Below are positions 45,515 through 54,010 of a stretch of 64,000 nucleotides of DNA, in pieces; the stretch's first letter is position 1, and every line of letters starts with the position of its first letter. The notes beneath the pieces are model-generated. The model saw only the letters and a program-made list of their open reading frames with translations. It did not search any database and was not told the DNA's origin. A program made the position numbers and the translations under genes. The DNA comes from an uncultured bacterium (GTDB lineage Bacteria > Planctomycetota > Phycisphaerae > Phycisphaerales > UBA1924): NCBI GenBank assembly GCA_903834785.1, contig CAILKP010000061.1:124001-188000 (forward strand), given 5' to 3'.

Positions 45515-45551
45515 ACAGCCCCACGCCCCGCGGCGTGGGGCCTGTTCTTTT
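45515..45551 (+). terminator. Terminator of the PEP-CTERM gene
   Basis: A 10-bp stem (GCCCCACGCC / GGCGTGGGGC), extended by ACA/TGT across a bulge, has a 4-nt loop and TTCTTTT. Confidence 0.9.
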
Positions 45552-45628
45552 GCACTGTTGTGGCGTTCTAACCGCACCTTCCCGCCCGCCAGCACCCATC
45601 CGGGTCCGTTTGCTGCTTATCCTCCCCC

Positions 45629-47536
45629 ATGCCTTCACGCGCCCGCCGTCTCCGAGCAGAAAAAGCCGCCGAGTTCCGCAAGCAGGCCGGCGACTTTGAC
45701 CCCTCCAAGGCGGGTCGCTCGCTGGACCTCCGCCGGACCAAGGAGCAAAAGCGCAGCGCCCGGCCCGATCGCAAGCCCCTCAAGCCAGCCCACAACACCA
45801 CACCGGGCGAAGGCCCCCGCGCCCCCGACGGCTTCCCGCTGGTCCGCCTCCAGCGACTCATGGCCGATGCGGGCGTCGCCGCCCGACGCGTCTGTGAATC
45901 CATGATCGAGCAGGGCAAGGTCGAGGTCAACCGCAAGGTCGTCACCCGCCTGCCCATCTTCGTCGACCCGCGCCACGACAAGATCACCGTCGCCGGACGC
46001 CTCCTGGCCGTCTCGCGCGACTCGCGCCACAAGCTCGGCTCCGCCGGGCCCACCCGCTCCGTGTACGTCATGCTCAACAAGCCGCCGCGGGTGATGACCA
46101 CCACCAGCGACGACGGCGGACGAACCACCGTCATGGAGCTGCTCGATGTCCCAGGCCGGCCCCGCCTCTTCCCCGTCGGCCGCCTCGACTTCAACGCCTC
46201 AGGCATCGTCATCCTGACCAACGACGGAGATCTGGCCAACCGCCTCACCCACGCCCGCTACAACGTGCCGCGCACGTATCAGCTCACACTCAAGGGCTAC
46301 GCGTCCAACGAACAACTGATGGAACTGGCCCGGACCATCCTCCCGCGCTCGGTGGCCATCGACCCGCGCTGGTTCGGTGCCACAATCGTCGAGCAGCCCG
46401 TCTTCGCCGAGCCCGAGCAGCCCAACGAGCAGGACGCCGATCCGCGCTTCCGCTACCGCCTGCTCCGCAAACGCCGCGAGGAACGCGAGCGCCAGGCTCG
46501 TCTCCAAGGCCCCGTCCCCGGTGCCGAGGACACCAGCGACTACGACCACGTCGACGATGAAGAGGCCGTCAGCCAGCAGCTCAACAGCCCGGCTCCGCGA
46601 CAGATCGGCATCGAGAAGGTCATCGTGCCGACCGGCGAGTTCGTTCACGACGGGCCCTTCCGCATCCTCCGCCGCGGCACGCCTTCCAGTCGCAACCGCG
46701 CCGATCAGTCACGCGCCGGCGGCCCCAAGACGCAGATCGAGTTCGACCTTGACCGCGCCCCCTTTGCCTCACTCGACGATCTGGTCACCAGCACCGGGCT
46801 CGAACTGCAGCACTGGTCGCTCGTGGCCATCGGTGGCGTCAAGCTCTCCGGCGTCACCCCCGGCCAGTGGCGCATGCTCACGCCGCAGGAGGTGCGCACG
46901 CTCAAGCACGCGGGCACCGAGCCCTACAAGCCCTCCTCCGGAATGACCGGTCCGGGCAAGAAGCTCGCCGGCAAAACACCGACACCAGGCGCCGGCTGGC
47001 AAAGCGACGCGCTCCCGCCCGCCCGCGGCGGTCGCCCCGCGCCCGCATCCCGTGACGCCGAGTTCGCCCGCGACGATGATGCCGCGTTCGATGCCGAGTA
47101 CGAAGGCGCTGACTTTGACCACGAGCAAGACGGCGACGAGGCGATCATCGGCCCCTCAACCGCATCCGGCTCCGGCGCACCTGCCGCCTTCATCCCCCCG
47201 GCCGCGGCAGGCAGCACCGGCTGGCCCGGCGATACCGACGGCGACGACGATCTCGAGAACCTCGACGACGTCGAGGACTCCGACGGTGCGGACGCCGAGT
47301 CCGACCCGGACTCCGCCGACGAGTCACCCGCTTCCGGCTACGGCCGCCCCATGCTCACCCCCGAGCCCGGCACCCCGGCCCGTGGCAAAGCACCACAGGC
47401 AGGCAAACCCGGCAAGGGCAAGCCCGCCTCCCCCGCCGCCAAGCCGCGGCAGGATGACGATGCCAGCATCCCGCCGGCAGCCGGCTTGCCCAAGAACCGG
47501 GCCAAGGGCCCCCGTACGTTGCGTCCGAACTTCTAA
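45629..47536 (+). CDS. RluB/RsuA-family pseudouridine synthase with long extensions
   Basis: The 635-residue protein has an S4 RNA-binding domain at about 70-125 (VRLQRLMADAGVAARRVCE) and the RsuA/RluB catalytic core with D187 in GRLDFNASGIVILTNDGDLA. The family normally has about 230-300 residues. Here an acidic/basic insert of ~110 residues (about 250-360) splits the catalytic domain, which resumes at LELQHWSLVAIGGVKLSGVT. A disordered ~200-residue acidic and Pro-rich tail ends it. It should modify 23S or 16S rRNA; the exact site cannot be told. Confidence 0.88.
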   Translation: MPSRARRLRAEKAAEFRKQAGDFDPSKAGRSLDLRRTKEQKRSARPDRKPLKPAHNTTPGEGPRAPDGFPLVRLQRLMADAGVAARRVCESMIEQGKVEVNRKVVTRLPIFVDPRHDKITVAGRLLAVSRDSRHKLGSAGPTRSVYVMLNKPPRVMTTTSDDGGRTTVMELLDVPGRPRLFPVGRLDFNASGIVILTNDGDLANRLTHARYNVPRTYQLTLKGYASNEQLMELARTILPRSVAIDPRWFGATIVEQPVFAEPEQPNEQDADPRFRYRLLRKRREERERQARLQGPVPGAEDTSDYDHVDDEEAVSQQLNSPAPRQIGIEKVIVPTGEFVHDGPFRILRRGTPSSRNRADQSRAGGPKTQIEFDLDRAPFASLDDLVTSTGLELQHWSLVAIGGVKLSGVTPGQWRMLTPQEVRTLKHAGTEPYKPSSGMTGPGKKLAGKTPTPGAGWQSDALPPARGGRPAPASRDAEFARDDDAAFDAEYEGADFDHEQDGDEAIIGPSTASGSGAPAAFIPPAAAGSTGWPGDTDGDDDLENLDDVEDSDGADAESDPDSADESPASGYGRPMLTPEPGTPARGKAPQAGKPGKGKPASPAAKPRQDDDASIPPAAGLPKNRAKGPRTLRPNF

Positions 47537-47761
47537 GATCTCTCCCAGAGAGAACTTACCTCCATTTTCCATCGCCCCGTGAGGACGCGACCGCCTTGCC
47601 TTGCCCACAGGACATCCCGGGCGGGCACACACCCGCGGCCGCGAACCAAAATCAACGGGCGAGGCAACTCGGTCCCTAGAATGACCGGTACGCACATCAC
47701 TCCCACTCCCGCGGCCATTGCCGCGGCGAGAGGAGGACAGACTCGGTTGCACGGAGGCACT

Positions 47762-49459
47762 ATGTCACATCCTTCCTGGATGACGGTTTTGGTTTCAGTT
47801 GCCGGTACGCTCGCGGTTGCGAACTCGGCCCTCGCTCAGAACTCCCCCGCTACCCCCGGTAACGCCCCGGCCCCCACTGCGGGCTCCTCCGGCGGCGGCA
47901 CGCTCAATATGGCGGTGAATGTCACCGCGCCGAAGGTGCTCGTCACCACCGGACCGGCTGAGCTCCGCTGCGGCGATGCGTTCGGCTTCTACGCCGTCGC
48001 CCGCCTCCAGCCCGGCACCAAGCTCCTGCACGAAGGTGCAAGCAACGACTACATGAAGGTCGCGTATCCCGCTGGCAGCAAGGCCTTCGTCGCTGGCGAT
48101 GAACTCATCCCCGATGCCGCCGGCCGCACCGGCAAGCTCGCCCGCCCCTCGAAGCTTAAAGCCGCCAACGCCGATGCTGGCCCCCGTGCCAGCTGGAACA
48201 CCCTCACCGAGCGCGACCTGCCCGCCGGCACCGAGCTGACCATCATCGAAACCGTCAGCGAAGGCGGCAAGCCGATCTTCTTCGGCGTCACCCCGCCCAA
48301 GGAAGCCTTCGCCTTCATCTCCAAGCAGTCCGTCCGCGATGCCACCGCCGAGGAAGCCGCGGCGTTCCTGACCTCCATCGGCCTCGGCGCGCCGGCTCCC
48401 GCACCGACTCCCGCACCGGCCCCCACTCCCGCACCGGCGCCCGCTGCGACGCCCGCGGCAGCACCTGCCGCAGCGACAACGCCCGCGGCCCCCACCGCGA
48501 CTCCGGCCGCGGCACCCGCTGCTGCCCCCGCAGCCACTCCCGCCGCAGCGCCCACCACACCCGCTCCGGCACCGGCACCCGCCACGATCTCAACGGTTGC
48601 CCCCATGCCCGGCTCCACACCGCCGCTGCCCGGCGACCAGTCCGCCCCCAAGGGCAACGCCGGCACACCCGCGGCACCGGCCGCTGGCACCGAGCCCAAG
48701 CTCAAGCCCACCGCCCCCGGCGAGCCCGAAGCGGCCCCCGTTGCACCGACGACCCCGGCGGCAGAACCGCAGGCCGCTCCCGCACCGACCGCCAAGATCA
48801 CCGAGGCCATCCGCACCGTCTCGCCGACCGAGGAGCTCAACTCAATCTTCCAGCGCGTGCAGAAGCAGCCCCTCGAGGAAGCCGAGTTCGAGCAGGCCAT
48901 CGCCCGCTTCGAGCAGTACGCCGCCTCTCTGGGCAGCATGCCCGGCGAGGTCAAGCTCAAGGACCGCGTCAAGCGCATGGAGGAAGTCATCAAGATGCGC
49001 ATGGAGATCCGCGACGCCCAGCGCAAGAACCGCGACGCCGATGCCGCCATCAAGGCCTCCCGCTCCGGGATGCGCACCGTCATCGAGCAGTACGAGAAGC
49101 AGCGCATCTACACCATCATCGGCCGCCTCATCCCCAGCACCGTCTACGACGGCACCCGCCTGCCCCTGCTCTACCGCGTTCACTCCCCCGAGCCCGGCAC
49201 CGCCCGCACGCTCGGCTACCTCCAGCCCGATGCCGGCATGGACCTGACCAGCAAGCTGGGCCAGATCGTCGGCGTCGTCGGTGACACCCGCTACGACGAG
49301 ACCCTCAAGGCCACGCTCATCACCGCCCGCAAGGTCGATGTCGTCTCACTGGCCCCCGTGCAGGCCGTTCCCGCCACCGAAGGCGAGAAGAAGCCCGCTG
49401 ACACCAAACCGGCCGAGCCCAAGAGGGACGCCAAGCCCACCATGGACGATGTGAAGTAA
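47762..49459 (+). CDS. Secreted protein with SH3-like domain and Ala-Pro linker
   Basis: The 565-residue protein starts at the ATG after GGAGG, with a signal peptide ending ANSALA. Residues ~60-110 (TTGPAELRCGDAFGFYAVAR) and ~140-185 look like bacterial SH3-type domains. They are followed by ~130 residues of Ala-Pro-Thr repeats, a coiled coil at about 360-440 (VKRMEEVIKMRMEIRDAQRK) and a beta-rich C-terminal domain. The layout suggests an envelope-spanning peptidoglycan-associated protein. No enzymatic site is seen. Confidence 0.65.
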   Translation: MSHPSWMTVLVSVAGTLAVANSALAQNSPATPGNAPAPTAGSSGGGTLNMAVNVTAPKVLVTTGPAELRCGDAFGFYAVARLQPGTKLLHEGASNDYMKVAYPAGSKAFVAGDELIPDAAGRTGKLARPSKLKAANADAGPRASWNTLTERDLPAGTELTIIETVSEGGKPIFFGVTPPKEAFAFISKQSVRDATAEEAAAFLTSIGLGAPAPAPTPAPAPTPAPAPAATPAAAPAAATTPAAPTATPAAAPAAAPAATPAAAPTTPAPAPAPATISTVAPMPGSTPPLPGDQSAPKGNAGTPAAPAAGTEPKLKPTAPGEPEAAPVAPTTPAAEPQAAPAPTAKITEAIRTVSPTEELNSIFQRVQKQPLEEAEFEQAIARFEQYAASLGSMPGEVKLKDRVKRMEEVIKMRMEIRDAQRKNRDADAAIKASRSGMRTVIEQYEKQRIYTIIGRLIPSTVYDGTRLPLLYRVHSPEPGTARTLGYLQPDAGMDLTSKLGQIVGVVGDTRYDETLKATLITARKVDVVSLAPVQAVPATEGEKKPADTKPAEPKRDAKPTMDDVK

Positions 49460-49491
49460 CCGTCACGCCGCCAGGAGTCCGCACAACGTAC

Positions 49492-49525
49492 AAAGCCCCG
49501 GAGTCACACTCCGGGGCTTTTCATT
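49492..49525 (+). terminator. Terminator after the SH3-like gene
   Basis: A perfect 13-bp stem (AAAGCCCCGGAGT / ACTCCGGGGCTTT) with a CAC loop and a trailing TCATTT. Confidence 0.9.
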
Positions 49526-49566
49526 TCGTTCCAGCGTTTGCCGCACCTCACCCGCTCCAGCTCATC

Positions 49567-49857
49567 TCACCGCGGCTCACGCAGCTTCGCCGCGATCCGC
49601 GCCTTGGCATCCTCCGGCATCCCCGTCTTCACACCCGCACCCACCTCCGCCCCACGTCCACCAATCGCCCTCGCCGCTGCACGAATCGCCAGCAGCGACC
49701 GGTAGTACGCCCGGCACCCGATGCAGCTGTACCTGTGAATCCGCAGCAGCAGCCGCGCCGGCCACGACAGCCGCCCGTCAATCTCGTACGACATGCTCTC
49801 TGCATGGTCGCAGCAGCGGCCCTTGAGCACCTGCATCACCGTCGGCGGCTTGTTCAT
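49567..49857 (-). CDS. Zinc-type anti-sigma factor
   Basis: The 96-residue protein has the ZAS pattern: an upstream CCDHAESMSYEIDG helix and the HRYSCIGC motif (His-x3-Cys-x2-Cys) that binds zinc. It has no membrane helix, so it should act in the cytoplasm, possibly as a redox-sensitive inhibitor. Its start overlaps the stop of the sigma factor gene by 4 nt, the typical sigma/anti-sigma arrangement. Confidence 0.8.
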   Translation of the reverse strand: MNKPPTVMQVLKGRCCDHAESMSYEIDGRLSWPARLLLRIHRYSCIGCRAYYRSLLAIRAAARAIGGRGAEVGAGVKTGMPEDAKARIAAKLREPR

Positions 49858-50462
49858 GGCTCACCCCCGTCCGCCCCGCGCTCAACACACAATCGCAGCT
49901 GCTGGCGTGCCCGATGCAGCCGCACCCCCAAGTTGTTCGCCTCGATGCCCAGTTCCTGACACACCGCAGGCACCGGCATCCCCAGCACCTCGCGCAGATG
50001 AAACGCCGCCCACAGCAGCTCCGGTAGCTTCTCCATACACGCATCCAGCAGCTTCGCCAGCTCAGTCCGGTCTGCCGGGCTGGAGTCCAGTTCCCTGGCC
50101 GGACGCACGAAGTGCCCCGTGTCATCGAACTCCTGCTCCATCGCCACCGTCTGCATCGCCGCCCGCGTGTACCGCTTCCGCTGCCGGTCCGCAACCCGCC
50201 TCAGCAGGATCGACACCAGCCACGTCCGCTCGCTCGATCGCCCCTCAAAGCTCGCCGCCGCGGCAAGGGCCGACAGGAACGTCTCCTGCACCACTTCCTC
50301 CGCCTCCTCAGCATTCCGCAGCCGACCGATCGCCATTTTCCACAGAATGTCGCCGTGGTTCTCGAGCCATCGTTCCGGATCCAGCCGAACCGGATCGCCC
50401 GCAGAATGCGTAACCCCGCTGCCTAAGTCATCGGCCTCAAACTCGCTGGGTTCTGTCCGCAT
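49854..50462 (-). CDS. ECF-family RNA polymerase sigma factor
   Basis: From the ATG at 50462 (an in-frame GTG lies 21 nt upstream) the 202-residue protein has sigma region 2 (ILWKMAIGRLRNAEEAEEVV, ERTWLVSILLRRVADRQRKR) and region 4 (LWAAFHLREVLGMPVPAVCQ, then ELGIEANNLGVRLHRARQQL). Regions 1 and 3 are missing, as in the extracytoplasmic-function group. The next gene is its presumed anti-sigma factor. It is separated from rtcA by a terminator. Confidence 0.93.
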   Translation of the reverse strand: MRTEPSEFEADDLGSGVTHSAGDPVRLDPERWLENHGDILWKMAIGRLRNAEEAEEVVQETFLSALAAAASFEGRSSERTWLVSILLRRVADRQRKRYTRAAMQTVAMEQEFDDTGHFVRPARELDSSPADRTELAKLLDACMEKLPELLWAAFHLREVLGMPVPAVCQELGIEANNLGVRLHRARQQLRLCVERGADGGEP

Positions 50463-50530
50463 AACGCTGTTGAGGCAAGTCACCGTCCGTCTGCAAGGTG
50501 CCGTCGCACCGCCCGCACAACCAGCGCATC

Positions 50531-50567
50531 AAAACGCCACCGCCGACGTTAGACGTCGGCGGTGGCG
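50531..50567 (-). terminator. Terminator of rtcB-rtcA
   Basis: A perfect 15-bp stem (CGCCACCGCCGACGT / ACGTCGGCGGTGGCG) with a TAG loop is followed on the minus strand by TTTT. It lies 28 nt after the rtcA stop. Confidence 0.88.
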
Positions 50568-50595
50568 ATCAGTTACAGGAATCCCGGGAACTCGT

Positions 50596-51684
50596 CTACT
50601 TCGTGCTTCCCGCCCGCTCCGGCCCCACATGCACCCGCCAGCGAAGCTCCGACCCGGCTTCTCGCCGGGCCGACAGTTCCACCGGCAGAAACGCCCGAAT
50701 CGTCTGCATGTTCGTCTCGGTATGGCAGGTCGGCTTCACTGTCGCGAACGCCGATGCTCCGCCGCCTCGGGCAGCCGCAAGGGCCATCGGCAGGATGATC
50801 TGATCCGCCAGGTGCGGCCCCACGGCCACCCCGGCCTCGATCACCTCCTTTGCCTCCTGGCAGGCCCGCGCTGCCGCTTCGCCGGGGGCAAACCCCCGCT
50901 CGCCGAGTTCCGAAACGACCTCGCAGCCTGACCCGTGCCGCAGCAACAGCACCAGCGCACTGACCTGCCCCAGAGCATCCAGCGACGGCACCTCTGGCTC
51001 GGTCACTCGCAGCCCGTCGATCCCGCGCCCGGTCAGCAGCCGCGAAACCGTCTCCACCTCCCGGGCCGCAATCCCCGGGTCCACCCGGCTCAGCAGACAC
51101 CGCGGCGTCACCGTCCGGTACCGACACTCGTCAGTCAGATCAACCCCGCGCAGCCTCGCCGCCGGCGTGATCACGGCCCGAATCAGGCCGCCACCACGCG
51201 GATAGAACCCGTGACGCACCACCTCCAGCCGCAGCCCGCCGCCCATCTTCTCAATCACCGGCGCAAACGCGTGCTCGATGAACTCCGGCATCGGCGCATG
51301 CTTGGCGTGCGTGCCCCCGGTGATCTCCACCGTGCTCTCGCCCGCTGCCAGCAGCAGCGCAGGCACCACCGTCTGCAGCACCAGCATCGTGCTGCCCGCC
51401 GTATCAATCGTGAACCGATACACGCCCGATGCCGACGGCATCGACGGCCGGAACGTCAGCTCTTGCGAGCGCAGCTCCGCACCATGGATCTCCGCCGCCC
51501 CGATCCGCGCCGCGGCATGGACCGAGGCCAGATGCTGTGCAGCCAGCCCCGGCGTCGAACGCCCCGCGCGGATCCGCACCAGCCGAAACGGCCGCTGCGT
51601 TACCAGCGAAAGTGCCACCGCCGTGCGGAGGATCTGCCCGCCGCCTTCACCAACCGAACCATCAAGTTGAACCACATCGTCCAT
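50596..51684 (-). CDS. rtcA: RNA 3'-terminal phosphate cyclase
   Basis: The 362-residue enzyme converts RNA 3'-phosphate ends to 2',3'-cyclic phosphates through an adenylated histidine. GSVGEGGGQILRT at the start, the GGTHAKHAP and FYPRGGG segments, HLADQIILPMALA and the C-terminal HTETNMQTI with the active histidine (near residue 325) define the family. It follows rtcB on the same strand with a 112-nt gap that holds a hairpin. A terminator ends the operon. Confidence 0.96.
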   Translation of the reverse strand: MDDVVQLDGSVGEGGGQILRTAVALSLVTQRPFRLVRIRAGRSTPGLAAQHLASVHAAARIGAAEIHGAELRSQELTFRPSMPSASGVYRFTIDTAGSTMLVLQTVVPALLLAAGESTVEITGGTHAKHAPMPEFIEHAFAPVIEKMGGGLRLEVVRHGFYPRGGGLIRAVITPAARLRGVDLTDECRYRTVTPRCLLSRVDPGIAAREVETVSRLLTGRGIDGLRVTEPEVPSLDALGQVSALVLLLRHGSGCEVVSELGERGFAPGEAAARACQEAKEVIEAGVAVGPHLADQIILPMALAAARGGGASAFATVKPTCHTETNMQTIRAFLPVELSARREAGSELRWRVHVGPERAGSTK

Positions 51685-51716
51685 ACGTCACCATCACGCA
51701 CATCACCAACATCAAA

Positions 51717-51748
51717 CTCCCTGCGGCCGCTCCCGCGTCCGCAGGGAG
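51717..51748 (-). other. Hairpin between rtcB and rtcA
   Basis: A perfect 10-bp stem (CTCCCTGCGG / CCGCAGGGAG) with a 12-nt loop is followed on the minus strand by only TTTG. It may attenuate or stabilise the rtcB part of the transcript. Confidence 0.6.
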
Positions 51749-51796
51749 AAAGGAGAATCGTGCACACCGATCCAGGACTTTCCAGCCGCGTTCAAC

Positions 51797-53320
51797 TCAG
51801 TCGTCCGCTTCCGAACCATCCTTGATCACAAACCGCGCCGACAGCCGGGCCACCTCGCTGGCCAGCCCCGCCAGCTTCACCGAGTCCAGGACCTTGTTAA
51901 AGTCCTTGTACGCGGCAGGTGCCTCATCAATCGGGTACTGCCGGCAGTTGGTCAGGATGTCCAGCTCCGCCAGCTGCCGATCAACCCGGCCCTGATCCAG
52001 CGTCCGCGCCGCGTTCTTGCGGCCCATCCGCCGGCCGGCCCCGTGGTTCACCGAGTAGGCCGAGAGCTTCGCTCCCTCTTCAGCCACCATCACGCTCGAT
52101 CCGTCCGCCGGGTTGCCCGGCAGCAGGATCGGGTGACCGATCGCCTCGAACGGAGTTCCAACCAGCCCGGGGTGACCCGCCGGGAACGCCCGCGTCGCAC
52201 CCTTGCGGTGCACCCACGCCATCGGCGACCCGGCACCACCGGTGTGCTCCTGCCGCGCGATGTTGTGGCTGATGAAGTACACCAGCGAACCCGTGCAGCC
52301 GGGGATCACCTCCTGGAACGCCTCGAGGACCAGCGAGTTGATGATCATGTGGTTCACCGTGGCGAAGTTCGCACCAAGGTGCATGTCATCGATGTAGTCG
52401 TTGGCCTCCTGCGATCCGATCGGCGCGTACACCATGTGCTTGTCCTGGCCGGGCAGCGGGATTCCCCACTTGGCAAAGTGGGCTCCCAGCGTCTTGAACT
52501 GCAAGTCGGCCAGCTTCGCACCAACTCCGCGGCTGCCGCAGTGGCTCAGAAACGCTACATGGCCATCACGCAGGCCAAAGGCCTCCGCCGCCGACTTGGC
52601 ACGCTCACCCTCGGCGATGCGCACCACCTCGGCCTCACCAAAGTGATTTCCGCCGCCGTAGCTGCCTAGTTGGTTCACCTTGTCGGCGAACGTTCCGGCC
52701 CAGCCGTGCTCATCAAGGTGCTTGGTTAGCCGCTTCTCCAGCGCAGCGGTCTGCCCGTTGTGACCGGTGTGCGTCGCATCCTCACACCGCTGCGACCAGT
52801 GCGCCGGCACGCCGCAGCGCTCCAGCACATCAGCCGCCGCGCCGCGCGTGAGGATCTCAAACCCAAGATCGCTCTCAATCCGGCGGCCCTTGCGGACCGA
52901 CCGGCTCCCGCGGCCGGCACCCGTCGGCGTCCGCTCCACGATCGCATCGATCAGGGCCCGACGCGTCTTCTTGTCGCGGATCTCCGACTCGGGCACGTCC
53001 AGCTGCAGCAGCGACATCGAGCACTTGATGTCCACACCCACCGGCCCGGGATAGATGTGCGTGGGCGACACCATCACACACCCGATCGGCGCCCCGTACC
53101 CCACGTGGGCATCGGGGTTCAGCACAACTTCAGTCACACCCGGCGCCGCCCGGCACGTGCGTGCCTGGCGAATCGTCGCCTCGTCAAAGGTCCCGCGGAT
53201 GTCATCGGTTCCGATCACCGTGATCGGCTTGAGCTCGTGCCCCTCAGGCGACGTGACGGGGATAAACCCCGTCGCCTCGCCGGTGACATGAATCGCTGAG
53301 TTGTTCGGTGACGTTGCCAT
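51797..53320 (-). CDS. rtcB: RNA-splicing/repair ligase RtcB
   Basis: The 507-residue GTP- and manganese-dependent ligase joins 2',3'-cyclic-phosphate (or 3'-phosphate) ends to 5'-OH ends, for example in tRNAs cut by ribotoxins. The metal site begins GVDIKC (D97, C100), with GSYGGGNHF, LSHCGSRG and YFISHN; H426 in VNHGAGRRMGR is the guanylated histidine. A GAGGAG site lies 6 nt upstream of the ATG. It starts the rtcB-rtcA operon and lies 90 nt downstream of a tRNA gene on the same strand. Confidence 0.97.
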   Translation of the reverse strand: MATSPNNSAIHVTGEATGFIPVTSPEGHELKPITVIGTDDIRGTFDEATIRQARTCRAAPGVTEVVLNPDAHVGYGAPIGCVMVSPTHIYPGPVGVDIKCSMSLLQLDVPESEIRDKKTRRALIDAIVERTPTGAGRGSRSVRKGRRIESDLGFEILTRGAAADVLERCGVPAHWSQRCEDATHTGHNGQTAALEKRLTKHLDEHGWAGTFADKVNQLGSYGGGNHFGEAEVVRIAEGERAKSAAEAFGLRDGHVAFLSHCGSRGVGAKLADLQFKTLGAHFAKWGIPLPGQDKHMVYAPIGSQEANDYIDDMHLGANFATVNHMIINSLVLEAFQEVIPGCTGSLVYFISHNIARQEHTGGAGSPMAWVHRKGATRAFPAGHPGLVGTPFEAIGHPILLPGNPADGSSVMVAEEGAKLSAYSVNHGAGRRMGRKNAARTLDQGRVDRQLAELDILTNCRQYPIDEAPAAYKDFNKVLDSVKLAGLASEVARLSARFVIKDGSEADD

Positions 53321-53342
53321 GGGTACTCCTCTTCAAAAAGCT

Positions 53343-53381
53343 GCCCGCAACCGTTGGCGGGCCGGCCCGGGTTCGCCGGGC
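53343..53381 (-). promoter_or_regulatory. Two hairpins in the rtcB leader
   Basis: Between tRNA-Arg(GCG) and rtcB, two GC stems lie side by side: GCCCGC / GCGGGC (43-48 with 57-62 of 53300) and GCCCGG / CCGGGC (65-70 with 76-81). Both lack a T run, so they look like leader or processing structures instead of terminators. Confidence 0.5.
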
Positions 53382-53410
53382 ACATTCGCGGTTCACTTCC
53401 AATCCGACAA

Positions 53411-53483
53411 TCTCCCCGGCGGGATTCGAACCCACACACTCCGCCTTCGCAGGGCGGCGACCTATCCGTTGGTCCACAGGGAA
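53411..53483 (-). tRNA. tRNA-Arg (anticodon GCG), atypical
   Basis: The 73-nt cloverleaf folds completely: acceptor TTCCCTG/CGGGGAG, D-stem GACC/GGTC with GGATA in the loop (A20 is an arginine identity base), anticodon stem CCGCC/GGCGG and T-stem GTGGG/CCCGC with TTCGAAT. The loop CTGCGAA gives anticodon GCG for CGC. Bacteria usually read this box with an ACG tRNA whose A34 becomes inosine. The first pair is U1:G72 instead of G1:C72. The discriminator is A73; CCA is not encoded. Confidence 0.85.
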
Positions 53484-53710
53484 TACGCGGCCCCACAGGG
53501 GCGCAAGTCGCAACAGACCGCCAAGTAGCCCCGCCCCAGTCGCGGCGGCCCCCGTTCGGGCCCGCCACCGCAGCTGGTGCGTCTGTCTGTCACGGCTTGC
53601 GCCCCCGTGCCCGCCTCAGTCCAGGCTGGCCCCGCCGCGAGCTCCGCTCCTTTCGGACCCCGGAACCCGCGGCAGCAGTCGCTGGCCTTCCAGCACAAGA
53701 GCAAAACCAG

Positions 53711-53784
53711 AGGCCCGGGAGGGAGTCGAACCCACACTGGCGTGGACCTGAGCCACGCGCCTCTGCCATTTGGGCTACCGGGCC
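53711..53784 (-). tRNA. Leu(CAG)-like tRNA with short variable region
   Basis: The 74-nt cloverleaf has acceptor GGCCCGG/CCGGGCC, a 3-bp D-stem with the 11-nt loop CAAATGGCAGA as in leucine tRNAs, and anticodon stem CGTGG/CCACG with loop CTCAGGT (anticodon CAG, U38 as in leucine tRNAs). The variable region is only 5 nt (CCAGT), while bacterial leucine tRNAs have a long arm. N73 is U, not the A73 that LeuRS needs. The T-stem has a U50:U64 mismatch. CCA is not encoded. Amino acid identity is therefore open. Confidence 0.7.
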
Positions 53785-53840
53785 TACCGCCACATGCCGC
53801 CGGATACCGACGAACACCTGGCCCCCACCTCCCTGCCTTC

Positions 53841-53897
53841 ATTTGACCACTTCCAAATTTGGCCCTTTGGCAATTTGGACCTTTGGCCATTTGACCA
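53841..53897. repeat. Dispersed TTTGG/TTTGACCA repeat, copy 1
   Basis: An AT-richer block of ATTTGACCA, AATTTGG and CTTTGGC units is followed by a C-rich run (CCCCCTCCCCCC). Its 23-nt core, 53855-53877, is identical to 62640-62662. It lies between two of the atypical tRNA genes. Confidence 0.85.
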
Positions 53898-54010
53898 CCC
53901 CCTCCCCCCTTCTCCACCTGGCTGACGAAACGCCCGAGCCGGCTACACACCGACCACGGACGCGTGTTGGGAACAGCAATGTCCACCGGCTACGGCGGCA
54001 GCACCACCAA

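Noticed and set aside
48049-49107. 352-codon minus-strand frame, Ala-Gly-Val rich
   Set aside because: It is the reverse of the Ala-Pro repeat region of the SH3-like gene.
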